This document shows positions 1 through 9,614 of a stretch of 64,000 nt of DNA, one piece after another. The notes beneath the pieces are model-generated. The model saw only the letters and a program-made list of their open reading frames with translations. It searched no databases and had not been told where the DNA came from. The stretch comes from Allobogoriella deserti (GTDB lineage: Bacteria > Actinomycetota > Actinomycetes > Actinomycetales > Actinomycetaceae), in assembly GCF_042680605.1 (NCBI RefSeq), contig NZ_JBHUEE010000008.1, positions 124,001 through 188,000 of the forward strand, given 5' to 3'. The translations under genes were made by a program, and so were the position numbers. How positions within the stretch are numbered: position 1 is the stretch's first letter; each line of letters opens with the position of its first letter.

Positions 1-1
1 C

Positions 2-631
<630 letters not shown>

Positions 632-705
632 GCGGTCCGGCTCGAGCACGAGACGGCCCGTTCGCTGACACGAGGCAGCCTCACCGCCTCGACCGCTTCA
701 CACAG

Positions 706-737
706 GCGCCCCGTCAGGCTTCGGCCTGGCGGGGCGC
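706..737 (+). terminator. Rho-independent-type terminator after acnA
   Basis: A 14-bp stem (706-719 with 724-737, one mismatch) closes a TTCG-type loop and is followed by a TTGTCGTC stretch. It lies 75 bases after the aconitase stop and just before the TetR promoter. Confidence 0.8.
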
Positions 738-778
738 TTGTCGTCAGTTCCTCCGTTCGGGTCGCGATCGGCGGCGCA

Positions 779-806
779 TGTAAAACGATCGTGCTACATT
801 GGTCGA
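779..806 (+). promoter_or_regulatory. TetR autoregulatory operator overlapping a leaderless promoter
   Basis: Bases 779-798 form an inverted repeat with TGTA at the left, ACGATCGT in the centre and TACA at the right; 16 of 20 positions are symmetric about 788.5. The right half contains the -10 candidate TACATT (795-800), which ends 6 bases before the GTG start at 807. A regulator bound here would block RNA polymerase. The pattern is typical of TetR-family autoregulation, but binding by this particular TetR is inferred. Confidence 0.7.
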
Positions 807-1331
807 GTGACGACGACCCGCGAACGCATCATCACCAGCGCCGAACCGGTCTTCGACGAGCACGGGTTCGCCGGCATCGGCGTGGACCGGCTCACCGAGG
901 CAGCCGGGGTGTCCTCCCGCACCTTGTACAAGCACCTGGGAAGCAAGACCGGACTCATCGCCGCGGTCCTGGACGCTCGCCGTGAACGCTTCGGCCGCGT
1001 ATTCGACGTCTCGACCGTCGACGAGCTCTTCGATGCACTGACGGTATGGATCCGCTCCGAGGGCGCCCGTGGGTGCCTGTTCCTGCGTGCGCTCGGAGAG
1101 GACGGACGTCGCGTCCCGGAGGTGGAGCACGCGGTCCGGCAGTACCGGGAACTGTTGCACCGCGCGATGTCCCGGATCGTCCAGCACGAAACGGGCAGTG
1201 CAGATGCGGTTCGCGCCGAGCAACTGCTCGTGGTCTTCGAGGGAGCGACCTCCGCGGCCTCCTACCGCGGGCAGCGGGCGGTCGACGCCGCCCGGCACAT
1301 CGCGAGGACCCTTGTCCGCACGCCCGCCTGA
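807..1331 (+). CDS. TetR/AcrR-family transcriptional regulator
   Basis: A 174-residue one-domain repressor. The N-terminal helix-turn-helix is clear (RERIITSAEPVFDEHGFAGI, then VDRLTEAAGVSSRTLYKHLGSKTGLI). The C-terminal ligand domain has GCLFLRALGE, seen in many actinobacterial TetR proteins. The GTG at 807 is chosen because the HTH begins right after it and a -10 element lies 6 bases upstream; an upstream in-frame extension would run through the operator. The next gene, a flavin-dependent reductase 36 bases downstream, is the likely target together with tetR itself. The inducer is unknown, perhaps a quinone or other electrophile. Confidence 0.9.
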   Translation: MTTTRERIITSAEPVFDEHGFAGIGVDRLTEAAGVSSRTLYKHLGSKTGLIAAVLDARRERFGRVFDVSTVDELFDALTVWIRSEGARGCLFLRALGEDGRRVPEVEHAVRQYRELLHRAMSRIVQHETGSADAVRAEQLLVVFEGATSAASYRGQRAVDAARHIARTLVRTPA

Positions 1332-1367
1332 CCCAGTCCTCGACCTCTCGGAACGGAGTTCCGCTGT

Positions 1368-2147
1368 ATGCACCTGCTGACCGTTTTCTCCCACCCGTTG
1401 ACCGACCGCTATCCGGCCGCGGTGATGGACGCGTTCCACGAACCATTCCGGCGGGCCGGACACACGATCGACGTCCTCGACCTGCACCGGGAAGGTTTCG
1501 ACCCGCGATTCACCGAAGCTGATCACGCGCACTTCTGGGGTGGCCCGATCCCGGACGGGATCACCGAGATGCACCGCCGGGTCGAGGCTGCGGACAGACT
1601 CGCCTTCGTGTACCCCGTCTACTGGTGGGGGATGCCCGCGATGATGAAGGGGTGGCTCGAGCGTGTCTTCACCGGCGGCTGGGCGTACCAGTACGGCAGT
1701 GGAGTCGACGACCGGGGCAAGGAGCCGCTCAACGCGCTGCTGCCCAGCATCCCCACCGTGCTCATCGGCATCGGCGGATCCAAACAGCGGACCTACGACA
1801 AGTACGGCTACGACGAGGCGATGCGGACCCAGATCGACGTCGGCATCTTCGCCTACTGCGGTATCGACGACGTCGAGAGCCACCTCATCTACGACGTCGA
1901 AGGCGATCACAACGCGCCCCAGCGCGAGGCCGGGTTGGCTCGAGCCCATGACATCGCCGAGGCGTTCCTCGCGACCGACCGGATGCCGCGAACGGCGAAG
2001 GCCGACCACCTGGCCGCCCGACACGAGCGGCAGGGGCAGACGTCATCTCGGCACGGCCAGTGTTCCAGGGAGCGCTCGAGGGCGCACGGCGGTGATCTCA
2101 CATCGGCCCGAACGCCTCGTGCCGGAGCACCGACGAGTGCCACGTGA
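1368..2147 (+). CDS. Flavodoxin-fold NAD(P)H:quinone oxidoreductase
   Basis: A 259-residue protein of the Flavodoxin_2 (NQO1/MdaB) family. [17 protein letters not shown] matches the FMN/FAD phosphate-binding start, and [22 protein letters not shown] with GWAY is the family signature near the isoalloxazine. Such enzymes do two-electron reduction of quinones or nitro compounds with NAD(P)H in the cytosol. GGAG at 1355-1358 is a well-placed ribosome site. The family is usually about 200 residues. Here the fold ends near [10 protein letters not shown] and about 55 low-complexity residues follow, reaching 3 bases past the next in-frame start candidate, which suggests loss of an earlier stop. It is probably co-transcribed with tetR. 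Confidence 0.88.
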   Translation: MHLLTVFSHPLTDRYPAAVMDAFHEPFRRAGHTIDVLDLHREGFDPRFTEADHAHFWGGPIPDGITEMHRRVEAADRLAFVYPVYWWGMPAMMKGWLERVFTGGWAYQYGSGVDDRGKEPLNALLPSIPTVLIGIGGSKQRTYDKYGYDEAMRTQIDVGIFAYCGIDDVESHLIYDVEGDHNAPQREAGLARAHDIAEAFLATDRMPRTAKADHLAARHERQGQTSSRHGQCSRERSRAHGGDLTSARTPRAGAPTSAT

Positions 2148-2206
2148 GGAGGGCCACCATCGCGACCGGCACCCTCAGTGCACAGGCCGGACGCCGTCCC
2201 GGCGCG

Positions 2207-2212
2207 TATCCT
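2207..2212 (+). promoter_or_regulatory. Putative -10 element for dxs
   Basis: TATCCT lies 45 bases before the dxs ATG, inside the 3' tail of the reductase ORF. No clear -35 is seen, so support is moderate. Confidence 0.4.
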
Positions 2213-2257
2213 GGGGGTCCGCACGGCCGGACGGCCACCCCGACCACGAGGGACCAG

Positions 2258-4165
2258 ATGACCTACCTGGAGCGAGTCCGCCACCCGGCTGACCTGATCC
2301 GGATGGATCCGCACGAGCTCGACGTGCTCGCCAAGGAGATCCGCGAGTTCCTGGTCAGCTCGGTCTCCCGCACCGGCGGGCATCTCGGACCCAACCTCGG
2401 GGTTGTCGAACTGACGATCGCCCTGCACCGCGTCTTCGAGTCGCCCGCCGACCGCATCGTGTTCGACACCGGTCACCAGTCGTACGTGCACAAGCTGCTC
2501 ACCGGCCGGCGCGACTTCTCCGAGCTACGCAAACGCGGCGGGTTGTCCGGGTATCCCTCTCGTGCCGAGTCCGACCACGACATCGTGGAGAACTCGCACG
2601 CCTCCACGTCGCTGAGCTGGGCCGACGGGATCGCCCGCGCCAACCAGCTGCGCGGGATCGACCGGTCGGTGGTCGCCGTCGTCGGCGACGGTGCCCTGAC
2701 CGGAGGTATGGCGTGGGAGGCGCTGAACAACATCGCCGAGGGACAGGACCGCTCGCTCGTCATCGTCGTCAACGACAACGGACGCTCCTACGCACCGACC
2801 ATCGGCGGGCTCGCCCGGCACCTCGACGCCCTGCGGACGCTGCAGGGTTACGAACGGATGCTCGACTGGGGCAGGCGCACGCTCCAGCGCTCCGGTCCGC
2901 CCGGACGCCTCGCGTTCGAGGCGCTGCACGGCATGAAAAAGGGCATCAAGGACGTCGTCGCACCGCAGGGAATGTTCGAGGACCTCGGCATCAAGTACAT
3001 CGGGCCGGTCGACGGGCACGATCTCGAGGCGACCGAGACCGCACTGGCTCGTGCCAAGGGCTTCGGCGGACCGGTCATCGTGCACGCGATCACCGAGAAG
3101 GGGCGCGGATACACCCCCGCCGAGGAGGACATCGTCGACCGCTTCCACAGCGTCGGCGCCATCCACCCCGAGACCGGCCTGCCGGTGGCGCCCTCCCGGT
3201 TCGGGTGGACCGCCGTCTTCGCGGAGGAGATCGTCGAGATCGGACGACGGCGCAGCGACGTCGTCGGACTGACCGCCGCGATGCTCGCCCCGGTCGGCCT
3301 CGCCCCCTTCGCCGAGGAGTTTCCGGACCGGGTCATCGACGTCGGGATCGCCGAACAGCACGCCGTCACCTCCGCCGCCGGAATGGCCTACGCCGGCCTG
3401 CACCCGGTGATCGCGCTGTACTCGACCTTCCTCAACCGCGCGTTCGACCAGCTCCTCATGGATGTGGCGCTGCACCGCGCCGGCGTGACGTTCGTCCTCG
3501 ACCGCGCCGGCCTGACCGGCGACGACGGCGCCTCGCACAACGGCATGTGGGACATGGCCCTGCTGCGCATCGTCCCCGGACTGCGGCTGGCCGCCCCCCG
3601 GGACGAGCAGACACTGCGCGCCGAGCTCAACGAGGCGGTGGCCGTCGAGGACGGCCCGACCGTGGTGCGCTACCCCAAGGGCGCGCTGCCCGACGACCTG
3701 CCCGCCCTTGCCCAGCAGGGCGGCATCGACATCCTCGCCCGGCGCGGCGGCGTCCCACGCGTCCTCGTGGTCGGCGTCGGCGCCATGGCGCACACGGCGG
3801 TCGAGGTCGGGCAGGGTCTGGACGCCCAGGGCATCGGATCCACCGTCGTCGACCCGCGCTGGGTGCTGCCCGTCCCAGACGAGCTCGTCCGGCTCGCGGA
3901 GCAGCACGACCTCGTCGTCACAGTCGAGGACGGACTGGCCAGCGGCGGGATCGGGTCGGCTCTGCGCGACGCCCTCGGCCGGGCCGGCGTCCAGGTCCCG
4001 GTCCGCTGCCACGGTATCCCGCACGCCTTCCTCGACCACGCCAGCCGTGCGCAGCTCGTCGAGGCGTTCGCGCTGCGCGGCCAGGACATCGCCCGCGAGA
4101 GCGCCGCCGCCGTCTCCGCCCTGGATGACGGCGCCCCGGTGCCGGAGCGGCAGCCGGAGGCCTGA
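2258..4165 (+). CDS. dxs: 1-deoxy-D-xylulose-5-phosphate synthase
   Basis: A 635-residue thiamine-diphosphate enzyme that condenses pyruvate with glyceraldehyde 3-phosphate, the first step of the MEP isoprenoid pathway. Visible motifs: [17 protein letters not shown], the [16 protein letters not shown]hDP/Mg site, the central [16 protein letters not shown] with its catalytic Glu, and [18 protein letters not shown] in the pyrimidine domain. The transketolase C-terminal domain follows. ATG 2258 is preferred over upstream in-frame starts because GAGGGA lies at 2248-2253 and the family begins at about this point. It converges with the fadJ operon, with only 30 bases between the stops. Confidence 0.97.
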   Translation: MTYLERVRHPADLIRMDPHELDVLAKEIREFLVSSVSRTGGHLGPNLGVVELTIALHRVFESPADRIVFDTGHQSYVHKLLTGRRDFSELRKRGGLSGYPSRAESDHDIVENSHASTSLSWADGIARANQLRGIDRSVVAVVGDGALTGGMAWEALNNIAEGQDRSLVIVVNDNGRSYAPTIGGLARHLDALRTLQGYERMLDWGRRTLQRSGPPGRLAFEALHGMKKGIKDVVAPQGMFEDLGIKYIGPVDGHDLEATETALARAKGFGGPVIVHAITEKGRGYTPAEEDIVDRFHSVGAIHPETGLPVAPSRFGWTAVFAEEIVEIGRRRSDVVGLTAAMLAPVGLAPFAEEFPDRVIDVGIAEQHAVTSAAGMAYAGLHPVIALYSTFLNRAFDQLLMDVALHRAGVTFVLDRAGLTGDDGASHNGMWDMALLRIVPGLRLAAPRDEQTLRAELNEAVAVEDGPTVVRYPKGALPDDLPALAQQGGIDILARRGGVPRVLVVGVGAMAHTAVEVGQGLDAQGIGSTVVDPRWVLPVPDELVRLAEQHDLVVTVEDGLASGGIGSALRDALGRAGVQVPVRCHGIPHAFLDHASRAQLVEAFALRGQDIARESAAAVSALDDGAPVPERQPEA

Positions 4166-4195
4166 GCCCGTCGACCGCGGAGCCCCGGGCGGCGG

Positions 4196-6343
4196 TCACC
4201 GCGGCAGGTCTGCCACTCCCGGGGCGTGGAAGCGTTCGCCCGTCACCGCCACGGAGGCGCCGGTCCGGTCCAGGTACGGGGTGAGGCCGCCGTTGTGCAG
4301 CGGCCACCCCGCACCGAGGATCATCGCCAGGTCGACGTCGCCGGCGTCGGCAACCACCTGCTCGTCGAGCAGACGCGCGGTCTCGTCGGCCAACGCCTCG
4401 CGGACCCGCCGGAGGAGCTCGTCCGGTCCCATCGGTTCGGCCACCGTCCGGGAGCCGAACACCTCAGCGATCGAGGGGTCGACCGGCGAGGTAGCCTGCG
4501 GCCGGTCCTCGGCACGGACGAAACGGCGACCGGTGCGTACCACCTCCGCGAGCCCGGGCGAATCCGGATATCGCTCGCCGAGGCCTCTCCGCAGGGCCTG
4601 CAGCACGTGGTGGGCCACGGCCGGACCGACGAGGTCAAGAAGCTGGAACGGGCCCATCGGCAGGCCCATCGGACCCAGCGCGGCGTCCGCGTCGACGATC
4701 GACGTGCCCTCCTCGAGAGCGCCGAGGACCTCACCGAGCAGCCGGAGCAGCAGTCGGTTCACCACGAACCCCGGCGCGTCGGCGACCGCGACCGCCGTCT
4801 TGCGGCACGCCTGCGCCACGGCGAACGCGGTGGCGTAGGCCGTGGTGTCCGCGGACTCGGCGCGGACCACCTCCACCAACGGCATGGCCGCCACCGGGTT
4901 GAAGAAATGCAGGCCGACGACGCGCTCGGGGTGGCGTAGCGCCTCGGCCATGGCACCGACCGACAGGGCCGAGGTGTTCGTGGCGAGGACCGCGTGGGGG
5001 GCCACGACCTCCTCCAGTTCAGCGAACACCTCCCGCTTGACGTCGAGCTCCTCGAACACGGCCTCGACCACGAGGTCCGAGCCCGACAGGTCCCGCACGT
5101 CCGTGGTCGCGCGTAGCCGCGCCTTGAGCTGGGCCCCGTCGGCGGGAGCGAGCCGGCCCCGCTCGACCTGGCGGTCGACCTCGGCGTGCACCGCGGCCAG
5201 TCCTCGGTCGGCGCGCTCGGCGTCGAGGTCGCGCATCGTCACCGGCACGCCGAGCCGGTGGGCGAACAGCATCGCGAGCTGCCCGGCCATCAGGCCGGCA
5301 CCGGCGATGCCGACCGCGGAGATCTCCCGTCCGGCGTGCGACGGCCGTCCGGACGGATGCTTCGCACGGCGGGTGAGCAGGTCGAAGCCGTACAGGCCGG
5401 CGCGCAACTCGTCCGTCATGACGAGGTCCACGAGCGCCTCGTCCTCGCGGGCGAATGCCTCGTCCCGGGACAGCGTACGCGCCGCCCCCACGGTGGCCAG
5501 TGCCCGCCGGGGCGCGGGCGCACCACCGGCGGCGCGCGCCTCGACCGCCGCGCGACGGGCCTGGAGCGCCTCCTGCCACGCGGACTCCGGCGCCGCATGG
5601 ATGCGCGCGGGTGCCTGGCCGGTGAGCGCCGTACGGATCCACGCCAGCGCCGGTCCCAGCGGTCCGTCGGGATCTCCGGGGTCACCGGAGGGGAGGACGG
5701 CGTCGACCAGCCCGAGCTCGTGGGCGGCCTCGGCGCCCAGGGTGCGGTTGTTCCGGGCGGGGTTGTCGATGATGAGGCGCAACGCCGCGTCCGGGCCGAT
5801 GAGCCGGGGCAGCAGTGTGCATCCGCCCCAGCCGGGGAGCAGTCCAAGGTGCGTCTCCGGCAGCCCCACGGCCCGGACGCCCGGATCGGCGATCCGGAAG
5901 TCGCACGCGAGCGCGATCTCGAGGCCGCCGCCGAGCGTGGTGCCGTTGAGGTAGGCGATCGTGGGCACGCCGAGGTCGGCGATGTGGGCGACGACCCGAT
6001 GGCCGGCCCGGGCGACCTGCTCGGCGAGCGCGCGGTCCGTCACCGTGCGGATGAGGTGGAGGTCGGCTCCGGCGAGGAACGTCCGCCCCGTTCCCGTCAG
6101 GAGGACGGCGGCGATCTCACCGGCCTCGGCACGTTCGGCGGCGGTCGTCACCGCGGACTCGACGCGGGCCAGCCCTTCGATGCCCAGGGTGCAGGGGCGG
6201 TCGGCATCCGGATCCTCGGCCGGGGCGAAGCGCAGGATCGCGACCGTACCGACGCCGGCAACCTCGGTGTCCGAGGCCACGACGGTCGTCACACGTTCCG
6301 CAGCCACGCCACGGCCGTCACTGACTCGGGACGCCGCACTCAT
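4196..6343 (-). CDS. fadJ: FadJ/FadB-type enoyl-CoA hydratase / 3-hydroxyacyl-CoA dehydrogenase
   Basis: A 715-residue bifunctional beta-oxidation enzyme. The N-terminal crotonase domain has GADLHLI, GGGLEIALACDFRIAD and LPETHLGLLPGWGG, with both catalytic glutamates (in GGGLE and LPETHLG). The dehydrogenase domain begins near VGIAGAGLMAGQLAML (NAD-binding) and has LHFFNPVAAMPLVEVV and GFVVNRLL. It hydrates enoyl-CoA and oxidises the 3-hydroxyacyl-CoA. No thiolase partner is in the window, so FadA must be elsewhere. The ATG overlaps the RNase D stop (ATGA), so translation is coupled. The pairing with RNase D and DUF3000 is positional; I see no functional link. Confidence 0.93.
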   Translation of the reverse strand: MSAASRVSDGRGVAAERVTTVVASDTEVAGVGTVAILRFAPAEDPDADRPCTLGIEGLARVESAVTTAAERAEAGEIAAVLLTGTGRTFLAGADLHLIRTVTDRALAEQVARAGHRVVAHIADLGVPTIAYLNGTTLGGGLEIALACDFRIADPGVRAVGLPETHLGLLPGWGGCTLLPRLIGPDAALRLIIDNPARNNRTLGAEAAHELGLVDAVLPSGDPGDPDGPLGPALAWIRTALTGQAPARIHAAPESAWQEALQARRAAVEARAAGGAPAPRRALATVGAARTLSRDEAFAREDEALVDLVMTDELRAGLYGFDLLTRRAKHPSGRPSHAGREISAVGIAGAGLMAGQLAMLFAHRLGVPVTMRDLDAERADRGLAAVHAEVDRQVERGRLAPADGAQLKARLRATTDVRDLSGSDLVVEAVFEELDVKREVFAELEEVVAPHAVLATNTSALSVGAMAEALRHPERVVGLHFFNPVAAMPLVEVVRAESADTTAYATAFAVAQACRKTAVAVADAPGFVVNRLLLRLLGEVLGALEEGTSIVDADAALGPMGLPMGPFQLLDLVGPAVAHHVLQALRRGLGERYPDSPGLAEVVRTGRRFVRAEDRPQATSPVDPSIAEVFGSRTVAEPMGPDELLRRVREALADETARLLDEQVVADAGDVDLAMILGAGWPLHNGGLTPYLDRTGASVAVTGERFHAPGVADLPR

Positions 6344-7623
6344 GCCAGTGCCTTCGCGAGGCGGCCAGCGAGTTGGTCGACCTGCCACGGGCGCGCACCG
6401 AGGGCGGTGAGCCGGTCAGCCACGTCCCCGAGGGTGGGGCGGTGCCCGACCTCCCAGGCCAGTCGGCGTTGGAGGGCCGGGGCGAGCAGGTTCTCCTGCG
6501 GGAGTGCGAGCTCGTCCGCATGTGCCCGGACGGTCGCGCGCACCTTGTCGAGCCGCTCGGCTGCCGGAGGGTTCTTCTCCGGCCAGGAGCGGGGGGTCGG
6601 CAGGTTCCCGGGCTGCTGCGGCGCACGGCGTGGAGGGAGCTCGGCGTCGGGCAACGCCATCGCACGCGCCACGGCCTCGAACCAGTAGTCGCGGCGTACC
6701 CGTTTCCCGGAGAACTCCTTCAGCCGGCCGAGGGCCGTGATGCTGGTGGGCTTGGCGAGTGCGGCGGCCACGATCGCGTTCGCCGACAGCACCCGCCCCG
6801 GGGCGCGGTCGAGGCGCTGAGCGAGCTCCTCGCGTGCCTCCCACAGCGAACGTGCCACGGCCAGCCCGCGGGGATCCTTGACCGCCTGGAGACCTGCGGT
6901 ACGCCGCCACGGATCCGGCCGTGGCGGCGCAGGGGGAGCGGTGCGGACGTTCTCGAACTCCTCGAGTGCCCACTCGAGTTTGCCGGCCGCCTCCAGGTCG
7001 CGGGTGAGGACGTCGCGCAGTTCAACAAGCAGTTCGACGTCGAGAGCCGCGTAGCGCAACCAGGACTCGGGCAGTGGCCGGGTGGACCAGTCGGCGGCCG
7101 AGTGCTCCTTGGCCAACGCGAATCCCAGATTCTCGGCCACGACAGACGCGAGCCCCACCTTGGCGCGGCCGAGGAGCCTGGAGGCGAGCTCCGTGTCGAA
7201 CAGGCGCGGTGGTCTCAGCCCGAGGTCGGCCAGGCACGGCAGGTCCTGGTCGGCGGCGTGCAGCACCCACTCGCACCCGCTGAGGACGGCAGCCAGGTCG
7301 TCGAGCTCCGGCAGGGCCACCGGGTCCAACAGGACGGTCCCGGCGCCGGCGCGCCGCAGCTGGACGAGGTAGGCGCGCTGGCCGTACCGGAAGCCTGAGG
7401 CGCGTTCGGCGTCGACGGCCACCGGCCCGGTCCCGGCCGCTAGCGCGGCCACCGCGCGCTCGAGCGCGGCGGGCGTGTCGGTGACCGCAGGAACCCCGTC
7501 GACGGGTTCGGTCAACGGCACCGGCTCGTCGGTGACCTCGGCGGCCGTCTCCTCACTGGTCGTGGCAGGCACGGAGGCCACGGTAGACGACGGGGCGGCG
7601 CGAGGAGAGCCGAACGAGCTCAC
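6340..7623 (-). CDS. rnd: Ribonuclease D-like 3'-5' exonuclease with HRDC domain
   Basis: A 427-residue protein with a DEDDy exonuclease core after a variable acidic N-terminus of about 60 residues. The acidic residues are visible in VAVDAERASGFRYGQRAYL (DxE), HAADQDLPCL (D) and WLRYAALDVELL (YxxxD). An HRDC helical domain follows (VARSLWEAREELAQRLDRAP). RNase D trims 3' ends of tRNA and other stable RNA precursors. The GTG start overlaps the DUF3000 stop as GTGA. This actinobacterial version is often annotated only as an HRDC-domain protein; the substrate is inferred. Confidence 0.92.
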   Translation of the reverse strand: MSSFGSPRAAPSSTVASVPATTSEETAAEVTDEPVPLTEPVDGVPAVTDTPAALERAVAALAAGTGPVAVDAERASGFRYGQRAYLVQLRRAGAGTVLLDPVALPELDDLAAVLSGCEWVLHAADQDLPCLADLGLRPPRLFDTELASRLLGRAKVGLASVVAENLGFALAKEHSAADWSTRPLPESWLRYAALDVELLVELRDVLTRDLEAAGKLEWALEEFENVRTAPPAPPRPDPWRRTAGLQAVKDPRGLAVARSLWEAREELAQRLDRAPGRVLSANAIVAAALAKPTSITALGRLKEFSGKRVRRDYWFEAVARAMALPDAELPPRRAPQQPGNLPTPRSWPEKNPPAAERLDKVRATVRAHADELALPQENLLAPALQRRLAWEVGHRPTLGDVADRLTALGARPWQVDQLAGRLAKALA

Positions 7624-8204
7624 CGGCGCCGGTGCAGGGAGGCCACGTTCTCCGGGAGCGGCTCGAGTCCGGCGGCGGTACAGGTCAGGTCCGCCCAGGC
7701 GCGCAGGTGCGGACCGAGGTCGGTCGTGGTGGGCGTCCAGGACGCCCGCACCTCGATCTCGACCTCACCAGAGCGCAGCTCCAGGCCGCCGAAGGTCTCG
7801 GAGAGCACTCGGGTCACCGTCCCGGACAGATGGTGGTAGCCCGCGCCCGACTCGGCGAGGGAATCGGTGAGCCAGGACCACCCGACCTCACCGAGCAGCG
7901 GGTCCTGCCCGACCTCGTCCTCGAGCGCGGCCTTCGCCAGCACGATCACGCGGAAGGTGCCGTGCCACGCCTCCTGACCGGCGGGGTCGTGCAGCACGAC
8001 GAACCGCCCGTGACCGAGCAGGGCGTCCGGGTCCATCGACCGCGGCTCGGCATTGACTTCACCGGTGAGGGCGAGCGCGTACGGCGCGATCCGGGTGGGC
8101 GGCGGAACCTCCTCCAGGCGCAGCTCCGGGCGCAACCGATGACCCCGCAGACTCGTCAGCGCGGCCTGGAATTCCGGCGGTGCCACCGCCTCGTCAGGTG
8201 TCAC
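7620..8204 (-). CDS. DUF3000 domain-containing protein
   Basis: A 194-residue conserved actinobacterial protein of unknown function. Features seen: PPEFQAALTSLRGHRLRPEL near the start, GRFVVLHDPAGQEAWHGTFRVIVLAKA, and LLGEVGWSWLTDSLAESGA. No signal peptide or membrane segment is present, so it is probably cytosolic. Conserved Trp and acidic residues do not suggest a catalytic centre to me. The GTG at 8202-8204 is chosen because a -10 element lies 7 bases upstream. It is the first gene of the DUF3000, rnd, fadJ operon and overlaps rnd by 4 bases, an arrangement common in Micrococcales. Confidence 0.9.
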   Translation of the reverse strand: MTPDEAVAPPEFQAALTSLRGHRLRPELRLEEVPPPTRIAPYALALTGEVNAEPRSMDPDALLGHGRFVVLHDPAGQEAWHGTFRVIVLAKAALEDEVGQDPLLGEVGWSWLTDSLAESGAGYHHLSGTVTRVLSETFGGLELRSGEVEIEVRASWTPTTTDLGPHLRAWADLTCTAAGLEPLPENVASLHRRR

Positions 8205-8211
8205 GGAGCCC

Positions 8212-8217
8212 AGACTA
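8212..8217 (-). promoter_or_regulatory. -10 element of the DUF3000-rnd-fadJ operon (leaderless)
   Basis: On the minus strand this reads TAGTCT and ends 7 bases before the GTG at 8204, so transcription should begin at or next to the start codon. No Shine-Dalgarno is seen. Confidence 0.65.
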
Positions 8218-8268
8218 GGCAGCGCGCAGCTCGGCGGGGCGAAGGCCACGCCGAGTGTCCGACGTCGA

Positions 8269-8274
8269 TATGCT
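8269..8274 (+). promoter_or_regulatory. -10 element for the ATP-grasp gene
   Basis: TATGCT with a predicted transcription start near 8281, giving a leader of about 44 bases that carries AAGGAGG at 8309-8315. Confidence 0.55.
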
Positions 8275-8324
8275 CGCGCAGGCCCGTCCGGACCGCCACA
8301 GCACGAGGAAGGAGGCAGAGAGGT

Positions 8325-9587
8325 ATGTCCGTGCCCGCCCCTCGGCCGCGTCCGGCCGTGCGGCCCGTCGTCCTCGGCGCCGACATCGGCGCCTACGCCA
8401 CGGCGCGGACGTTCCACGAGACGTTCGGCGCCGCCTCGGTGGTGCTCGCCGGCGTCTCGACCTGGCAAGTGGCCCGGTCCGTGGCGGTCGACCTCCGCGT
8501 GGTTCCGGGACTGACCGACCCGGACCGGATGGTCCGGGCGATCGCGGACGTCGTCGCCGAGGCCCCGGACGTGCCGCACCTGCTGCTCGCCAGCGCCGAC
8601 TGGTACGTCGACGCCCTCGTCGCACGCCGCGAGGAGCTGACCGGCCTGCCGGGCGAGGTCGTCGTGCCATATGCGCACACCGAGGCGATGGCCCGGGTGA
8701 GCGACAAGGGCGCGTTCACCAGCCTGTGCCGCGAGCTCGACGTGCCGGTGCCGGCCACCGCGGTGATCCGCGCCGCCGACGGCCCTGACGCGGCAGCCTC
8801 ACTGCGCTTTCCCGTGGTGGTCAAAGCCGCCTCCACGACGGCGTATCACAAGGTGACCTTTCCCGGACAGCGCAAGGTCGACCGCGCCGCCGACCGGGCA
8901 GAACTGGCACAGGTGCTGGCGCGGATCGACGGCGGCGGCTTCACCGGGGATCTGCTGGTCCAGGAGGAGGTCCCCGGCGGGGACGCGACGATGGCGGCGG
9001 TGAACCTGTTCTTCGGGGCGGACGGCTCGTGGCGGTTCGCCCAGTTCGGGCGGGTCCTGCTCGAGGAGCACACGCCCGGCGCGCTCGGTAACTCGGTCGC
9101 CCAGGTGACGGGTGTCGACGACGTGGTCGTCGAACAGGCGCGGCGGGTGCTCGAACATGTGGGATGGCGCGGTTTCGCCAACGTCGACGTCAAACGTGAC
9201 CCGCGTGACGGCGTCCACCGCTTCCTCGAGGTCAATCCCCGGGTCGGCCGTTCCGGTTATGCGGTGACGGCATCCGGGTACGACGTCGCGCGAATGTACG
9301 TCGACGCGTTCGTCCACCGTACGGGAGCCGCAGGCGGCGTTGTCGGGACGAACGAGCACCTCTTCCACGTCGTGCCGCTCGGCCTGGTGCGCCGCTACGT
9401 GGACGACGACGACGCGGCCCTGGTCCGCCGTCTCGCCCGCTCCGGAGCCGCCACCAATCCCCTTCTCTACCGGGCCGAGCGGGATCCGCGCCGGTGGGCG
9501 GCGATCGCAGCCGCCCAACTCAACCAGGTCCGCAAGTTCGCGCGTCACCACCCCGGGCGGAAGCAGCCTGGGTCGTACGGCCGGTAG
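8325..9587 (+). CDS. ATP-grasp carboxylate-amine ligase, D-aspartate ligase (Asl)-like
   Basis: A 420-residue ATP-grasp protein. The N-terminus PVVLGADIGAYATARTFHE, the lysine-bearing FPVVVKAASTTAYHK, and the metal-site strand RGFANVDVKRDPRDG with FLEVNPRVGRSGY match, as I recall it, the layout of Enterococcus faecium Asl(fm), which adds D-Asp to the peptidoglycan stem lysine. Related actinobacterial proteins are usually named only carboxylate-amine ligase. A likely role is to build an interpeptide bridge (D-Asp or D-Glu, A4-type) on a cytoplasmic precursor. A very strong AAGGAGG ribosome site precedes the ATG. It stands alone between divergent DUF3000 and convergent treZ. The amino acid used cannot be read from sequence. 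Confidence 0.75.
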   Translation: MSVPAPRPRPAVRPVVLGADIGAYATARTFHETFGAASVVLAGVSTWQVARSVAVDLRVVPGLTDPDRMVRAIADVVAEAPDVPHLLLASADWYVDALVARREELTGLPGEVVVPYAHTEAMARVSDKGAFTSLCRELDVPVPATAVIRAADGPDAAASLRFPVVVKAASTTAYHKVTFPGQRKVDRAADRAELAQVLARIDGGGFTGDLLVQEEVPGGDATMAAVNLFFGADGSWRFAQFGRVLLEEHTPGALGNSVAQVTGVDDVVVEQARRVLEHVGWRGFANVDVKRDPRDGVHRFLEVNPRVGRSGYAVTASGYDVARMYVDAFVHRTGAAGGVVGTNEHLFHVVPLGLVRRYVDDDDAALVRRLARSGAATNPLLYRAERDPRRWAAIAAAQLNQVRKFARHHPGRKQPGSYGR

Positions 9588-9614
9588 CGCCTGTCAGAGC
9601 GGCGCTCGAGGCGA

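Noticed and set aside
9588..9614. Possible terminator between the ATP-grasp gene and treZ
   Set aside because: Only a 5-bp CGCCT/AGGCG pairing with a long loop is present, too weak to report.
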